Below, piece by piece: positions 24,373 to 34,330 of a DNA stretch of 64,000 nucleotides. A model generated the notes under the pieces. It did no database searches and had not been told where the DNA came from. It saw only the letters and a program-made list of their open reading frames with translations. Position 1 is the first letter of the stretch. Every line of letters starts with the position of its first letter. Origin of the DNA: Idiomarina sp. (GTDB lineage Bacteria > Pseudomonadota > Gammaproteobacteria > Enterobacterales > Alteromonadaceae); the NCBI GenBank assembly GCA_022565355.1, contig JAIUMU010000002.1, positions 310,001-374,000 of the forward strand. The letters run 5' to 3'. The position numbers and the translations under genes are program-made.

Positions 24373-24888
24373 TTATCGCTTACGTTTAAATCGTTTCGGA
24401 CGCGCTTTCCCGCGAAATGGCATTACCACCGGGGCAAATTCTTTCATCACCCTGCGGTATACATCGCGTTTAAACGCCACTACTTGACGAACCGGATACC
24501 AATACGTAACCCAGCGCCAACCATCGAATTCTGGGTGGCCTGATTGCAAAACATCTACTTCCGATTCCGCACAGGTTAATTTTAACAAAAACCATTTTTG
24601 TTTTTGGCCTATACAAACCGGTTTCGAGCCTTTTCGCACGAGGCGTTTCGGGAGCCGATAGCGATACCAAGTTCTACTGGTATATACTAACTCGACCTGT
24701 TCGGGCCGCAGCCCTACTTCTTCATACAATTCACGGTACATTGCTTGCTCAGGGGTTTCGCCATCATCAATGCCACCCTGGGGAAATTGCCAGCTTTGCT
24801 GACCAAAGCGCCGTGCCCAAAATACTTGCCCTTGCTCGTTACATATTACTATGCCGACATTCGATCTATATCCCTCGGCATCAATCAC
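24373..24888 (-). CDS. rppH: RNA pyrophosphohydrolase RppH
   Basis: RppH removes pyrophosphate from the 5' end of mRNA and so starts its decay. The Nudix box [20 protein letters not shown] with following VGL is complete, and WQFPQGG and [13 protein letters not shown] are typical. The GTG at 24888 is chosen over an upstream in-frame start (24930): it matches the E. coli N-terminus (MIDxxGYRxNVGIV) and has AGAGGA seven bases upstream. That gives 171 aa. It is divergent from mutH with 113 bp between the starts, as in E. coli, and heads the operon that runs to thyA. Confidence 0.94.
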   Translation of the reverse strand: MIDAEGYRSNVGIVICNEQGQVFWARRFGQQSWQFPQGGIDDGETPEQAMYRELYEEVGLRPEQVELVYTSRTWYRYRLPKRLVRKGSKPVCIGQKQKWFLLKLTCAESEVDVLQSGHPEFDGWRWVTYWYPVRQVVAFKRDVYRRVMKEFAPVVMPFRGKARPKRFKRKR

Positions 24889-25001
24889 TCGAGCATCCTC
24901 TTTCTTAAGCTTTTCTTGATTCTTCCACAAACCCCGGCTTGCGGCAAATATCTTCGCCTTTTACTATAGCGAATAATAATTCTTTCAGAGGTACTACGAG
25001 C

Positions 25002-25700
25002 GTGTTGCAATCATTTCCTAAAGTAGCCCAAAATCCGCCCAGCTCAGTAGCAGAGCTTCTTGAGCGGGCGCAAGACTTAGTGGGGTTTTCTTTTGCTGAA
25101 CTCGCCGCCATTGCGCAAGTACAGGTACCTTCTTCATTACGTAACGCCAAAGGTTGGACCGGGCAGCTACTGGAGCTATTTCTGGGCGCCAGCGCGGGTT
25201 CAAAGGCCGAACAAGACTTTCCAGAGCTGGGCGTAGAGCTAAAAACCATTCCGGTAAACCTGGCAGCGATGCCGTTGGAAACTACCTATGTGTGTATTGC
25301 ACCACTACTTGGCTTAAATGGCGTAAGTTGGGAGCATTCCAACGTACGTAATAAACTTAGCCAAGTGCTGTGGATACCCATTGATGGCCGCCGCGAAATT
25401 CCAGTAGCTGAGCGTACGGTAGGCTTGCCACTGTTATGGCAACCAAACGAAGCCCAAGAACAGCAACTGCGGCGTGATTGGGAGGAAATTACGGAAGCGA
25501 TTATTCTTGGCCAAGTAGAAAGCATTACCGCACGCATGGGCAGCGCCTTACAACTACGGCCGAAAGCCGCGAACAGCAAAGCACTAACAGCTGCATATGG
25601 GGCCAGTGGTGAACCGATACAAACGTTGCCACGTGGATTCTATCTTAAGAAAGAATTTACTCGCACTATTCTTTGCGAAGGCTTGGGCTTAGGTAAATAG
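25002..25700 (+). CDS. mutH: DNA mismatch repair endonuclease MutH
   Basis: MutH nicks the unmethylated strand at hemimethylated GATC sites when activated by MutS and MutL. The metal-binding set is visible in [14 protein letters not shown] (D, then E-x-K). [11 protein letters not shown] matches the family N-terminus. The start is taken as GTG 25002, giving 232 aa (E. coli 229), rather than TTG 24939; GAGGT lies upstream. The 3' end overlaps the convergent EAL gene by 12 bp. Confidence 0.92.
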   Translation: MLQSFPKVAQNPPSSVAELLERAQDLVGFSFAELAAIAQVQVPSSLRNAKGWTGQLLELFLGASAGSKAEQDFPELGVELKTIPVNLAAMPLETTYVCIAPLLGLNGVSWEHSNVRNKLSQVLWIPIDGRREIPVAERTVGLPLLWQPNEAQEQQLRRDWEEITEAIILGQVESITARMGSALQLRPKAANSKALTAAYGASGEPIQTLPRGFYLKKEFTRTILCEGLGLGK

Positions 25701-26432
25701 TTTTTTATCTAACGCTGCCAAGCTTTCCAATTGTGGCCGCGCAAAATAATAGCCCTGCATCAATTCAATACCTTGATCGCGCAAATACAAGTACTCGCCT
25801 TCCTGCTCGATACCTTCAGCAACTACGGTAATCCCCAGTTCGTGTGCTACCGAGAGAATACCTTTTAAAATAATCTGGGTAATGCGCTTCTCATGTATAT
25901 TGCGCACCAGTTGCATATCGAGTTTGATAATATCCGGTTGAAAATCAGCTAATAAGTTCAGGCCTGCGTAACCTTCACCGAAATCATCAATAGCCGTGAG
26001 AAAGCCGTGCTGCTTGTAGGTAGTAAACACGTCCACGAGCAGCGAGTGGTTTTCTATTTTTTCATGCTCTGTAACTTCAAAAATAATCCGCTCATGGGGA
26101 AAGTTTACTTTCTTCGCGGTAGCTAGCGTGCGCTCTAGGCATGTTTCTGGCTCATAGATGGCGTTGGGCATGAAATTAATGCTCAAGTGCTCTTGCATAT
26201 TGAGCGCAGCCGCACTCTCTATCGCGCTCATGCGGCAGGTTTGATCAAACGAATAAATGTTATCGCTATTCACTCTGCTCAGCACTTCACCTGCGCCTTC
26301 ACCGTTTAAACCCCGCACTAATGCTTCATGAGCATAAATACTTTGCGTGGTGGTATTAATTATCGGTTGAAAGGCCATTTGGATATTAAAACCAAGGCCT
26401 TTGTAACAACTACAGGTGCTGCAAGTAGCCAT
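25689..26432 (-). CDS. rimA: Small EAL-domain c-di-GMP phosphodiesterase, RimA-like
   Basis: The protein is one EAL domain of 247 aa. Catalytic motifs are complete: EALVRG, the asparagine in INFMP, EVTE, DDFGEGY, KLD and the late MQGYYF glutamine, so it should cleave c-di-GMP. The N-terminus has an unusual CSTCSC cluster (residues 4-9) that might bind metal or sense redox state. It is divergent from rimB-rimK with only 68 bp between. In Pseudomonas a small EAL protein, RimA, works with RimB and RimK; the name here rests on that context. Confidence 0.82.
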   Translation of the reverse strand: MATCSTCSCYKGLGFNIQMAFQPIINTTTQSIYAHEALVRGLNGEGAGEVLSRVNSDNIYSFDQTCRMSAIESAAALNMQEHLSINFMPNAIYEPETCLERTLATAKKVNFPHERIIFEVTEHEKIENHSLLVDVFTTYKQHGFLTAIDDFGEGYAGLNLLADFQPDIIKLDMQLVRNIHEKRITQIILKGILSVAHELGITVVAEGIEQEGEYLYLRDQGIELMQGYYFARPQLESLAALDKKLFT

Positions 26433-26500
26433 TTAGTTTTACTCCTAATCATTTTAGGTTAAGTTTATACCTTCACTTTACTCAGAAGCGGTATAACTTT

Positions 26501-26962
26501 GTGTCGAATCAACAAACTAATCAACAATACCCTACCACCGGATGGCGCGAATGGGTATCACTGCCAGAACTTGGAATTGCGGCCATAAAGGCGAAAGTAG
26601 ACACCGGCGCGCGCACGTCGTGTTTACATGCGTTCAAAATCGAGCCTTTTGAAAAGGAAGGTACGGAGTGGTTGCGAATTTGGGTTCATCCCATACAGAA
26701 TGATTTATCCGAGCATGTGTGCGAGGCGCCAGTTTTAGAACAGCGACAAGTAACTGATTCTGGCGGCCACACCGAAGTACGCTATGTAATTCGCACTTTA
26801 GTGCGTGTTGGTTTTGCGACGAATGCACAAGAATTTAATGCTGAATTTACTTTAACAAACCGTGATACAATGAAATTCAGAATGTTGTTAGGGCGCCAAG
26901 CGCTCAATGGTAAATATCTAGTGAACCCTGAAGCGTCCTATCTACAAGGAAAACCGGCATGA
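26501..26962 (+). CDS. rimB: Retropepsin-like protease RimB (PF05618 type)
   Basis: This 153-aa protein has the aspartic protease-like motif [12 protein letters not shown] (about residues 31-42). The family is often annotated as ATP-dependent zinc protease. In the Pseudomonas RimABK system RimB is reported to cut or counteract the glutamate tails added by RimK. Start is GTG 26501 with no clear ribosome binding site; a TATAAC at 26492-26497 would put transcription start almost at the codon, so it may be nearly leaderless. Its stop overlaps the rimK ATG (ATGA). Confidence 0.85.
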   Translation: MSNQQTNQQYPTTGWREWVSLPELGIAAIKAKVDTGARTSCLHAFKIEPFEKEGTEWLRIWVHPIQNDLSEHVCEAPVLEQRQVTDSGGHTEVRYVIRTLVRVGFATNAQEFNAEFTLTNRDTMKFRMLLGRQALNGKYLVNPEASYLQGKPA

Positions 26963-27864
26963 GAATCGCCATCCTATCGCGGAACAAAAACCTGTATTCT
27001 ACTCGCCGCTTAATCGAAGCTGGCCAATCTCGCGGCCATGAAATGCATGTGCTTGATCCATTGCGTTGTTACATGAACATCAACGCAAAAGAGCCTGAAA
27101 TTCACATGCGTGGTGAAGGGTTACCCCAATATGATGCGGTAATCCCGCGGATTGGTGCCTCAATTACCTTCTATGGCACGGCGGTGTTGCGCCAGTTCGA
27201 AATGATGGGTACTTACCCATTGAACGAATCGGTAGCCATTAGCCGCAGCCGCGATAAGCTGCGTTCTTTGCAATTATTATCCCGCAAAGGCATCGGTCTT
27301 CCGGTTACTGGCTTCGCCAGCAAGCCTTCGGATATCCCTGATCTTATTGATATGGTAGGTGGCGCACCTCTAGTAATTAAGCTTCTGGAAGGTACGCAAG
27401 GTATTGGTGTGGTTCTCGCTGAAACCCGCAAAGCATCGGAAAGTGTGATTGAAGCCTTTATGGGCCTAAACGCTCACTTTATGGTGCAAGAATATATTAA
27501 AGAAGCGGGCGGCGCCGATTTACGCTGTTTCGTTATCGGCGATAAGGTAATCGCGGCAATGAAACGCCAAGCCAAGCCAGGCGAGTTCCGCTCGAACCTG
27601 CATCGCGGTGGTAGTGCTACGCTTGTAAAATTAAGCCCGGCAGAACGTGCAACGGCGGTGAAAGCGGCTAAAACAATGGGGCTAAATGTAGCCGGCGTTG
27701 ATTTACTGCGTTCCAACCACGGGCCATTAGTAATGGAAGTAAACTCTTCGCCCGGCTTAGAAGGAATTGAAACAGCTACCGAGAAAGACGTAGCGTTACA
27801 AATTATTACCTTCATTGAAAAAACCGCAAAACAGCACAAAACCCGCACCAAAGGTCGCGGCTAA
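26959..27864 (+). CDS. rimK: Ribosomal protein S6 glutamate ligase RimK
   Basis: RimK is an ATP-grasp ligase that adds glutamates to the C-terminus of ribosomal protein S6. The 301-aa protein matches E. coli RimK (300 aa). It has [15 protein letters not shown] (ATP-grasp loop), [19 protein letters not shown], and [14 protein letters not shown] with the metal-binding residues. It overlaps rimB by 4 bp and is followed by the desuccinylase-like gene. Confidence 0.95.
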   Translation: MRIAILSRNKNLYSTRRLIEAGQSRGHEMHVLDPLRCYMNINAKEPEIHMRGEGLPQYDAVIPRIGASITFYGTAVLRQFEMMGTYPLNESVAISRSRDKLRSLQLLSRKGIGLPVTGFASKPSDIPDLIDMVGGAPLVIKLLEGTQGIGVVLAETRKASESVIEAFMGLNAHFMVQEYIKEAGGADLRCFVIGDKVIAAMKRQAKPGEFRSNLHRGGSATLVKLSPAERATAVKAAKTMGLNVAGVDLLRSNHGPLVMEVNSSPGLEGIETATEKDVALQIITFIEKTAKQHKTRTKGRG

Positions 27865-27883
27865 TTGCTTTGCTAACCGATTT

Positions 27884-27925
27884 GCAGATTACCAATCTAA
27901 CGCATAGTTCGGAATCGTAATCTGC
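27884..27925. repeat. 9-bp perfect inverted repeat between rimK and the desuccinylase-like gene
   Basis: GCAGATTAC (27884-27892) and GTAATCTGC (27917-27925) are exact complements 24 bases apart. The second arm is followed by GTTTATCATTTT rather than a clean T-run. It could be a weak terminator that lowers expression of the next gene, or an operator. Confidence 0.35.
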
Positions 27926-27951
27926 GTTTATCATTTTGAGGTTTTTAATTC

Positions 27952-28983
27952 ATGGCACGCAAACGTAACCAGCCATTTCAACTCGGCGAGATTTCTATAG
28001 CGCCGGGCACGCAAGAGCGGGTGCTTTTACCCGCGGCGCGTTTATATTCCGATACACCATTAGATTTGCATGTAGAAGTGCTGCATGGCACCAAGCCAGG
28101 CCCAGTGCTTTTAGTATGCGCGGCGATTCATGGCGATGAGCTGAACGGCATCGAAATATGCCGTAGGTTAATTCAATCCATCGATCCTGCCGAGCTAACC
28201 GGCACCCTACTTTTGGTTCCAGTAGTGAACATGTTTGGCTTTATCCAACAAACGCGCTATTTACCCGATCGGCGTGATTTAAACCGCTGTTTCCCAGGTT
28301 CTGAACGCGGTGCTCTAGGCAGTAGATTAGCCTACCTTTTTCGCACCCAGTTGGTGGAACGCGCAACCCATATTATTGATTTGCATACCGGCGCCATTCA
28401 CCGCAGCAACTTGCCACAAATTCGCGTGAATTTAGATAGTGAAGAAGCTACCGCCATGGCCGAAGCATTTAATAGCCCGGTAATCATGAACTCAAAAGAT
28501 CGCGATGGCTCGTTACGTTCGCAAGCTTCTGAGCTTGGTATTCCGCTTATTTTGTATGAAGCAGGTGAAGCATTACGGTTTGATTACTCAGCGATTAAAG
28601 CTGGGGTAAACGGCGTTACCAACGTAATGAAAATGCTGAAAATGATGAAAGGCCGGCGTACCCGTAAAAAGGTAACCCCAGTGTTTGCCCAGCGCTCGGT
28701 GTGGGTTCGCAGTGAAGGTGACGGCCTGGTGTTAGCCAAAGTAGAATTAGGCCACACAGTAAGCCGCGGCCAATTGCTAGCACACGTTGCCCCACCTCAT
28801 GGTGGTGAACATACCTCGATATACGCTACAGTTGGCGGTATTGTTATCGGTATTAGCAATATTCCAGTAAGTAATGAAGGCGAAGCGCTGTTCCATATTG
28901 CCTGTTTTGATGCAGAAGAATCATCATACGCAAGCGAAATGGTAGATACCTTTGTGGAAGCATATCCAGATCGCCCAAGTTAA
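27952..28983 (+). CDS. Succinylglutamate desuccinylase/aspartoacylase family zinc hydrolase
   Basis: This 343-aa protein has the zinc carboxypeptidase-like motifs of the AstE/aspartoacylase family: AIHGDELNGIE (zinc histidine and glutamate), RDLNRCFPG, and IDLHTGAIH (second zinc histidine). YEAGEALRF near residue 205 supplies the likely catalytic glutamate. The C-terminal ~100 residues have a lipoyl/biotin-like beta fold feel (GLVLAKVELGHTVSRGQ). Such genes often follow rimK, so a role linked to glutamylated substrates is plausible; the substrate is unknown. Confidence 0.87.
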   Translation: MARKRNQPFQLGEISIAPGTQERVLLPAARLYSDTPLDLHVEVLHGTKPGPVLLVCAAIHGDELNGIEICRRLIQSIDPAELTGTLLLVPVVNMFGFIQQTRYLPDRRDLNRCFPGSERGALGSRLAYLFRTQLVERATHIIDLHTGAIHRSNLPQIRVNLDSEEATAMAEAFNSPVIMNSKDRDGSLRSQASELGIPLILYEAGEALRFDYSAIKAGVNGVTNVMKMLKMMKGRRTRKKVTPVFAQRSVWVRSEGDGLVLAKVELGHTVSRGQLLAHVAPPHGGEHTSIYATVGGIVIGISNIPVSNEGEALFHIACFDAEESSYASEMVDTFVEAYPDRPS

Positions 28984-29066
28984 CGCTCCAATATTGCCAA
29001 ATACGTAACGTCATAACCTAAATTTTAATAACGTAATTTTTAATAACGTAAGTATAGTGAGAATTC

Positions 29067-30215
29067 ATGTCGGTAGCCGCCACAAAATTAATATTGCGCC
29101 AAGCTGAGCAAATCGAAGCCGGTTTATCAGTATCTGCAGGTTCTGCCCCGCATCTGCTGCTGGTAAACCCCAGCCCTGGAATGCTAGAAGCACTGCAACC
29201 TACTGGCTGGCAGTTCACCAGTTGGGTATTGAATGCACAAGCATTACCGTTTACCACAGCGGCGGATTTCAGAGCGGCGCACACCGCGGCTGCGGATGCT
29301 ACCGCTAATCAAAACCCGCTCACTGATACTGATACCGATGCAGAAACTGGCAACACGATGATTTTCAGTGCTGCACTAACCGAAGTGCTGCCCGTTACTG
29401 GGGTAATCTTAAACATCCCCAAAGAGAAGCAACTTACCGTAATGTTGCTGGCTAACCTACGCGCCGCTGTACCAGAGGGCACACCAATTTGGCTTGTAGG
29501 CCACAATGATGTGGGCATTCGCTCGTATTTAAAGCAAGAACATGCCGGTTGGCAAAAATGGCAGAAGGTTGCCAATGGCAATCATTGCCAATTGCTACAA
29601 AGCGAACTCAGCGCAGCAGCTAGTTTTGCTTTGAACGATTACCAGCAGCACTATTCGCCAAGCATTTCCGCAGGCGATGCACCCATCGATATCATTAGTT
29701 TTCCTGGCGTATTTAGCAGTGGCAGGCTCGATAGTGGCACAGAGCGGCTATTACAAAACTTGCCGCCGTATATTGCTGGGCGCGTGCTCGATTTTGGTTG
29801 TGGTGCCGGGGTAATCAGTAAATACCTAGCTCGCCATTACCCAATCACGGAATTGCATTCAGTAGACATTAATGTGCTTGCGCTTGCCGCTACAACGGCT
29901 ACGCTGGGGAACGAAAATACGTTTAAGCACCGCGTGTATGCAAGTGATGGGCTAAACGCCGTAAGCGGCCAATTTGATTGGATTATCAGCAATCCACCCT
30001 TTCATGCGGGCAAGCATACCGATTATCAGATTACGCAAAACTTTATTCAGGCGAGCCAGAAAAAACTCGCGCCGCGTGGCAGCTTAGTGCTAGTGGCCAA
30101 CACGTTTTTGCCTTATCGTGAAGCGCTTGCTAAAGCATTTAAACAAGTAAACACCTTGTTAGAAACACCGAAATTTACCGTGTGGCATGCTACTAACGGG
30201 CAGAAAGGAAAGTAA
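29067..30215 (+). CDS. rsmC: 16S rRNA m2G1207 methyltransferase RsmC
   Basis: RsmC methylates G1207 of 16S rRNA using SAM. The 382-aa protein has two halves as in E. coli: an N-terminal degenerate domain and a C-terminal Rossmann domain with VLDFGCGAGVISKYL (SAM site, about residues 240-255) and the catalytic NPPFHAG (about 311). It is somewhat longer than the E. coli protein (343 aa), partly because of an acidic insert of the DTDTDAE type near residue 90. The histidine kinase gene begins at the very next base. Confidence 0.93.
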   Translation: MSVAATKLILRQAEQIEAGLSVSAGSAPHLLLVNPSPGMLEALQPTGWQFTSWVLNAQALPFTTAADFRAAHTAAADATANQNPLTDTDTDAETGNTMIFSAALTEVLPVTGVILNIPKEKQLTVMLLANLRAAVPEGTPIWLVGHNDVGIRSYLKQEHAGWQKWQKVANGNHCQLLQSELSAAASFALNDYQQHYSPSISAGDAPIDIISFPGVFSSGRLDSGTERLLQNLPPYIAGRVLDFGCGAGVISKYLARHYPITELHSVDINVLALAATTATLGNENTFKHRVYASDGLNAVSGQFDWIISNPPFHAGKHTDYQITQNFIQASQKKLAPRGSLVLVANTFLPYREALAKAFKQVNTLLETPKFTVWHATNGQKGK

Positions 30216-31862
30216 ATGAGTAGAACGCGGGGATGGTCTTTAACCAATCGGTTGAATATGATCGTTACCAGCATCGTAGCGCTCGCTATGTTGCTGTTTC
30301 TCGCCCTATCTACGTTATTAGTTTCTGATTCGGAGCGAAAATCACTGCTTCTGCAGCACGAAGCATTGGCCCAACAACTGGCAATGCGGGCCAGCAGTGA
30401 AGGGTTAAACGAGCAATCGGCGGCGGCTATTTTAAATGGTTTAACCGCTTACCCGTTGCTACATCACATGCATTTATATCGCTACACCGATGTTACCATG
30501 AGTACTGCGGCTATCTACAACGCGCCGGGCCGCGCAGCAGTGCAAAGCCAAGTGAGTAACTTTTCCGACACCACCAGCTTTCGCTTTAGCCTTGATTATT
30601 TAGAAATCACGCAACCTGTATATCGCAGCAATGAAATTGTTGGCTATGTTTACCTGCGGGCGTCTCTTGAGCAGGTGAAAGCAGCGCATCGCCGGCACTT
30701 ATTGATCAGTTTTGCCGCGCTGTTTTTAGTATTGGTAAGTGCTTCTCTGGGCGTACGGTTCTTCTCGAAAAGTTTAGATTCGAGCTTACACCGTTTCAGC
30801 AGAATCATAGCGAAATCGGGCCAAGACAGTAACTATGATATCGACCATGAACGCGATATCCCTGACGAATTTATTGATATCAAATTGCAGGTGCAGCGGC
30901 TGCTTGAGCGCTACCGCCATGAACGCAGATATGCCGAACATAGCGCTGATAAAGCCCAGAAAGCCAATGAGCAATTGAACAGTGAAGTGCGCGCGCGTAC
31001 CCAGCACTTAAGCGAAGTAAATGAAAAACTTACCTTAGCCTTGAATGAACTGCATCGGTATCAGCGCAAACGGCTAGAGCAAGATAAAATGGCCTCGTTT
31101 GGCGATGTGGTAGCCGGTATTGCGCATGAGCTTAATACACCACTCGGTACCAGCATTACTGCCGCAAGCTTGCTGCATAGTAAGCACGAAGAATTAAGCA
31201 TGCAGTTTAATAATGATCGCTTAAGTAAGGTGCAACTGAGCCGCTACGTGCAGGATACTGAGAAGCAGCTAGAATTAATGTTACGTAACTTGAATCGCTG
31301 TTCAGATTTAATCCGCCACTTCCAGCAGCTTTCATTGCTAAATCGTACCGATGCTGCAAAGAAAGTGATGCTCTGTAACTTCCTTGAAGGATTTTACCTG
31401 AGCATTACCGAAGAGCGCGGATTACCCGGGCATGCATCGCTCAGCATGAACTGCAATCAAGAGGGTGCCATTGTTGAACTGAGAACCGTAGTTCTAGAAC
31501 AAGTACTGAATGAGCTGATCGATAACAGCCTTATTCATGGCTCGATAAAGAACTCCCGTTTGCAGTATGAACCGATAAACATCAGCATCAACGTTGATCT
31601 GGCGGAAGAGTTTGTAGAAATAACCTACACTGATAATGGTCTTGGCATAGCACCCGAAATGCGCAGTAAGATTTTTCAGCCGTTTGTTACCTCTAATCGA
31701 GCCAAAGGCGATACCGGTTTGGGGTTATTCCAAGTGTTTAATTGGGTAACTCAGTTACTGCAAGGCGAAATTGAATGTGAGAGTACACCGTATATTGAAG
31801 GTGATGAATCTACCGAGCACGGCACTACTTTCTTGATTCGAATTCCACGAAGCTTGCAATAA
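30216..31862 (+). CDS. Membrane sensor histidine kinase upstream of arcA
   Basis: This 548-aa kinase has a transmembrane segment at about 13-37, a periplasmic sensor domain to about 160, a second transmembrane segment at about 162-185, a coiled-coil linker and a cytoplasmic kinase. The phospho-histidine is H304 in GIAHELNTPLG. The ATPase has the N box LNELIDNSL, D box DNGLGI and G box GDTGLGLFQ. No receiver or Hpt domain is fused. It directly follows rsmC and lies 144 bp upstream of arcA, so it may feed ArcA or the nearby Hpt protein. The signal is unknown. Confidence 0.88.
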   Translation: MSRTRGWSLTNRLNMIVTSIVALAMLLFLALSTLLVSDSERKSLLLQHEALAQQLAMRASSEGLNEQSAAAILNGLTAYPLLHHMHLYRYTDVTMSTAAIYNAPGRAAVQSQVSNFSDTTSFRFSLDYLEITQPVYRSNEIVGYVYLRASLEQVKAAHRRHLLISFAALFLVLVSASLGVRFFSKSLDSSLHRFSRIIAKSGQDSNYDIDHERDIPDEFIDIKLQVQRLLERYRHERRYAEHSADKAQKANEQLNSEVRARTQHLSEVNEKLTLALNELHRYQRKRLEQDKMASFGDVVAGIAHELNTPLGTSITAASLLHSKHEELSMQFNNDRLSKVQLSRYVQDTEKQLELMLRNLNRCSDLIRHFQQLSLLNRTDAAKKVMLCNFLEGFYLSITEERGLPGHASLSMNCNQEGAIVELRTVVLEQVLNELIDNSLIHGSIKNSRLQYEPINISINVDLAEEFVEITYTDNGLGIAPEMRSKIFQPFVTSNRAKGDTGLGLFQVFNWVTQLLQGEIECESTPYIEGDESTEHGTTFLIRIPRSLQ

Positions 31863-32006
31863 TGCAGCTAATTTGCAGTTTTTGTTAAAAAAAACGTCAA
31901 CTTACTTGCAATTATTGGCCTGCAAAACATATCCTTATAAGTTGAACAATGCTCTATTAGCAGATTCAGATTTAAAAATACTCGAACGCGGAGATGGGAA
32001 CACAGC

Positions 32007-32747
32007 ATGGAACCGAAAACTAACGTGAAACTCCTGATTGTGGAAGACGAGGTGGTTACCCGCCAAACACTCACGCGCTTATTCCAGCAAGAAGGGTATG
32101 ATGTATTTGATGCTGCTGATGGGCGGCAGATGGAAAGTATCATGGCGCAACAAGCCATTGATATCATCATTATGGATGTTAACTTGCCAGGGCAAAGCGG
32201 CCTAGAGCTCGCTGAATCATTGCGTGAGCAAAATAACATCGGCTTAGTGTTTTTAACCGGCCGTGATAGTGATGAAGATCGCCTACTTGCACTTGAACTA
32301 GGTGCTGATGATTACCTTATTAAGCCATACAATCCGCGCGAGTTAACCGTGCGGGTGCGCAACTTGGCTCGCCGTATTGAACAAATCAACGAACCGAAAG
32401 AACATCAGGTAGAAGGTAGCACGCAGTATCATTTTTCCAACTGGGTTTTGGATTGTGATAGCCGCTGCTTGTTTGCTCCAGATGGTAAAATGTTCCGCTT
32501 ACCAAAAAGTGAATATCGTGCGCTTGAGCTGTTTTTAACCAATCCAGGTAAAATTCACGACCGCGATACGCTTGTACGGAAAATGCTAGATCGTGAATTG
32601 CGCCCGAATGATCGCACCGTAGATGTGGCTATTCGCCGTATTCGTCGGCACTTTGAAGCCCATCCGGAAACACCCAACCTAATCACCACGATTCATGGTG
32701 AAGGGTATCGCTTTGTAGGTGATGTAGAAATCAAAGTAGCTTCATAA
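32007..32747 (+). CDS. arcA: Two-component response regulator ArcA
   Basis: ArcA is the DNA-binding regulator that represses respiratory genes when oxygen is low. The 246-aa protein has a receiver domain with acidic pocket VEDE (12-15), phospho-acceptor D57 in IIIMDVNLPG, the threonine in VFLTGRD, and lysine in LIKPYNPREL. The winged-helix C-terminus has NDRTVDVAIRRIRRHFE and HGEGYRFVGD. It resembles E. coli ArcA closely over the whole length. It has 144 bp of its own leader, so a separate promoter is likely. Confidence 0.95.
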   Translation: MEPKTNVKLLIVEDEVVTRQTLTRLFQQEGYDVFDAADGRQMESIMAQQAIDIIIMDVNLPGQSGLELAESLREQNNIGLVFLTGRDSDEDRLLALELGADDYLIKPYNPRELTVRVRNLARRIEQINEPKEHQVEGSTQYHFSNWVLDCDSRCLFAPDGKMFRLPKSEYRALELFLTNPGKIHDRDTLVRKMLDRELRPNDRTVDVAIRRIRRHFEAHPETPNLITTIHGEGYRFVGDVEIKVAS

Positions 32748-32769
32748 GCAAGCCCACGCTTAACTTATG

Positions 32770-33129
32770 TTAACTACTTTGCTTTACTAGCCACTCGTTT
32801 ACTATGGCCGTATCTGCTGCAAAGCGATGCGGCCATTGTTCAAGTTCATGGCCCACTTCTTGCCATTGCCAATCCTCTTTCTCGATCAGTTGCATACTTT
32901 CGCCCAACCGCTGAAACCCTAATGAGCGGCAACTACCCTTTAGTTTGTGAGCTTGGCTGCGTAATTTTGCTTCATTCTGCTCGGTATAGAAGCCCGTAAG
33001 CTCGGCAAAATACTCCGGCGCTACGGTAACAAACATTTGAATGCTCTCTTGTATACCCTCTGCTCCCAAGATGTCACGATACTGCTCTAACAATACCCAA
33101 TCGATTCCTGCGTTATTTCCGCTTGTCAT
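32770..33129 (-). CDS. Stand-alone histidine phosphotransfer (Hpt) protein
   Basis: An Hpt domain fills the protein. The phospho-histidine is H61 in AHKLKGSCRSLG, the usual HxLKG motif with helical flanks. Hpt proteins pass phosphate between receiver domains in relays. An in-frame GTG at 33165 is possible, but ATG 33129 fits better, giving 119 aa. It is convergent with arcA, with 22 bp between the stop codons. The neighbourhood suggests a relay with ArcA or a hybrid kinase elsewhere. Confidence 0.83.
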   Translation of the reverse strand: MTSGNNAGIDWVLLEQYRDILGAEGIQESIQMFVTVAPEYFAELTGFYTEQNEAKLRSQAHKLKGSCRSLGFQRLGESMQLIEKEDWQWQEVGHELEQWPHRFAADTAIVNEWLVKQSS

Positions 33130-33291
33130 GCAATCCAAATCCTTATCTTTATGCGTATATGCCACATGTTCAACGCTAAACTGCTATGTTTGGCCACGAA
33201 TATACACAACTTTACTACAGCTAGGTTCGTTTGCCACGTACCCATACAGCAGTTTTTTTGCCCTGGGGTGCCGTTCTTATCGGCCTTGTTG

Positions 33292-33297
33292 TATAAT
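33292..33297 (+). promoter_or_regulatory. Possible -10 box of folE2
   Basis: TATAAT in the context TTGTTGTATAATTCGCGG lies about 100 bases before the folE2 ATG. A very similar block (GCTGTATAATCTGCGG) precedes the PfkB gene. No strong -35 box is seen. In the predicted leader TTATCGC (33344-33350) pairs with GCGATAA (33364-33370), which could form a hairpin near the ribosome binding site. Confidence 0.38.
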
Positions 33298-33399
33298 TCG
33301 CGGTCACTTTTTCAATTTAAGAATTGACGCGCGCAGTCAGGGTTTATCGCTTTTAGCTTTTTTGCGATAACGAAGCCCACATAAAAGCGGAGTAGTTTA

Positions 33400-34323
33400 A
33401 TGCCAACATCAATGCCGGATATCGCCAACCAAGCTGAAGCCCATATCGAAGGTGCGTTAGATTGGGTAGGAATGAGCAACATTGAAATGCCATTTATGGT
33501 AGCAAGTGAAACTGGTTTGCCGCAGCAAGTTGGCACACGTGTAGAGGCGTTTGTAAGCCTAGACGATGCTAAAGCGAAAGGCATTCACATGTCACGGCTG
33601 TATCTAGCCATCGATGAACTTGCCAACGATGATGTGTTAAGTGGGAGCAGCATTCGTGCCTTGCTTAATCGTTTCATTGAAACCCACTCAGATTTAAGTT
33701 CGCAAGCACGCGTATCATTTAGCTTCGAATATCTGTTGCGCCGCAAATCATTGATTAGCGGTAAGCAAGGTTGGAAAGGCTACCCCGTTACCATTAGCGC
33801 TGTGCGTAATGGCGATAAAACTGAACTCGAGCTGCAAGTAGGGGTTACCTACTCATCTACCTGCCCATGCTCCGCTGCCCTGGCGCGGCAACTCATTCAA
33901 GAGGCCTTTAAAAAGCGCTTCAGTGGTGATGATTTAAGTATGGAAGATGCGTTAGCGTGGTTAGGCACTACAGATGGTATTGTAGCTACGCCGCATAGCC
34001 AACGTTCTCTCGCTGATGTAAAAGTAAAGCTTACCGAGAGCACCGATATTTTGCCTATCGTAGCCCTTATCGATCGAATTGAAGCGGTTCTAAAAACACC
34101 AGTACAGGCTGCTGTGAAACGTGAAGATGAACAAGAGTTTGCGCGCTTGAACGGGCAGAATTTAATGTTCTGTGAAGACGCTGCGCGGTTGTTGCAGCAT
34201 GATCTGAATAAGAACAGTGCCGTGCTCGATTTTTGGATTCGTGTGAACCATTATGAATCACTTCACGCCCACGATGCAGTTAGTGTTACAACAAAAGGAA
34301 TTTCGGGCGGATATCGCGCGTAA
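33400..34323 (+). CDS. folE2: GTP cyclohydrolase FolE2
   Basis: FolE2 (GTP cyclohydrolase IB) makes dihydroneopterin triphosphate, the first step of folate synthesis, and does not need zinc, unlike FolE. The 307-aa protein has the family motif [13 protein letters not shown] with the catalytic cysteine, and QRSLADVKV further on. GGAG lies upstream of the ATG. Folate made here would serve the thyA and folA genes of the same window. No Zur box could be recognised upstream. Confidence 0.95.
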   Translation: MPTSMPDIANQAEAHIEGALDWVGMSNIEMPFMVASETGLPQQVGTRVEAFVSLDDAKAKGIHMSRLYLAIDELANDDVLSGSSIRALLNRFIETHSDLSSQARVSFSFEYLLRRKSLISGKQGWKGYPVTISAVRNGDKTELELQVGVTYSSTCPCSAALARQLIQEAFKKRFSGDDLSMEDALAWLGTTDGIVATPHSQRSLADVKVKLTESTDILPIVALIDRIEAVLKTPVQAAVKREDEQEFARLNGQNLMFCEDAARLLQHDLNKNSAVLDFWIRVNHYESLHAHDAVSVTTKGISGGYRA

Positions 34324-34330
34324 ATTGCTG

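Noticed and set aside
32770-33129. Hpt protein as a broken piece of ArcB
   Set aside because: It is a complete stand-alone domain with its own start and stop and no receiver or kinase remnants around it.
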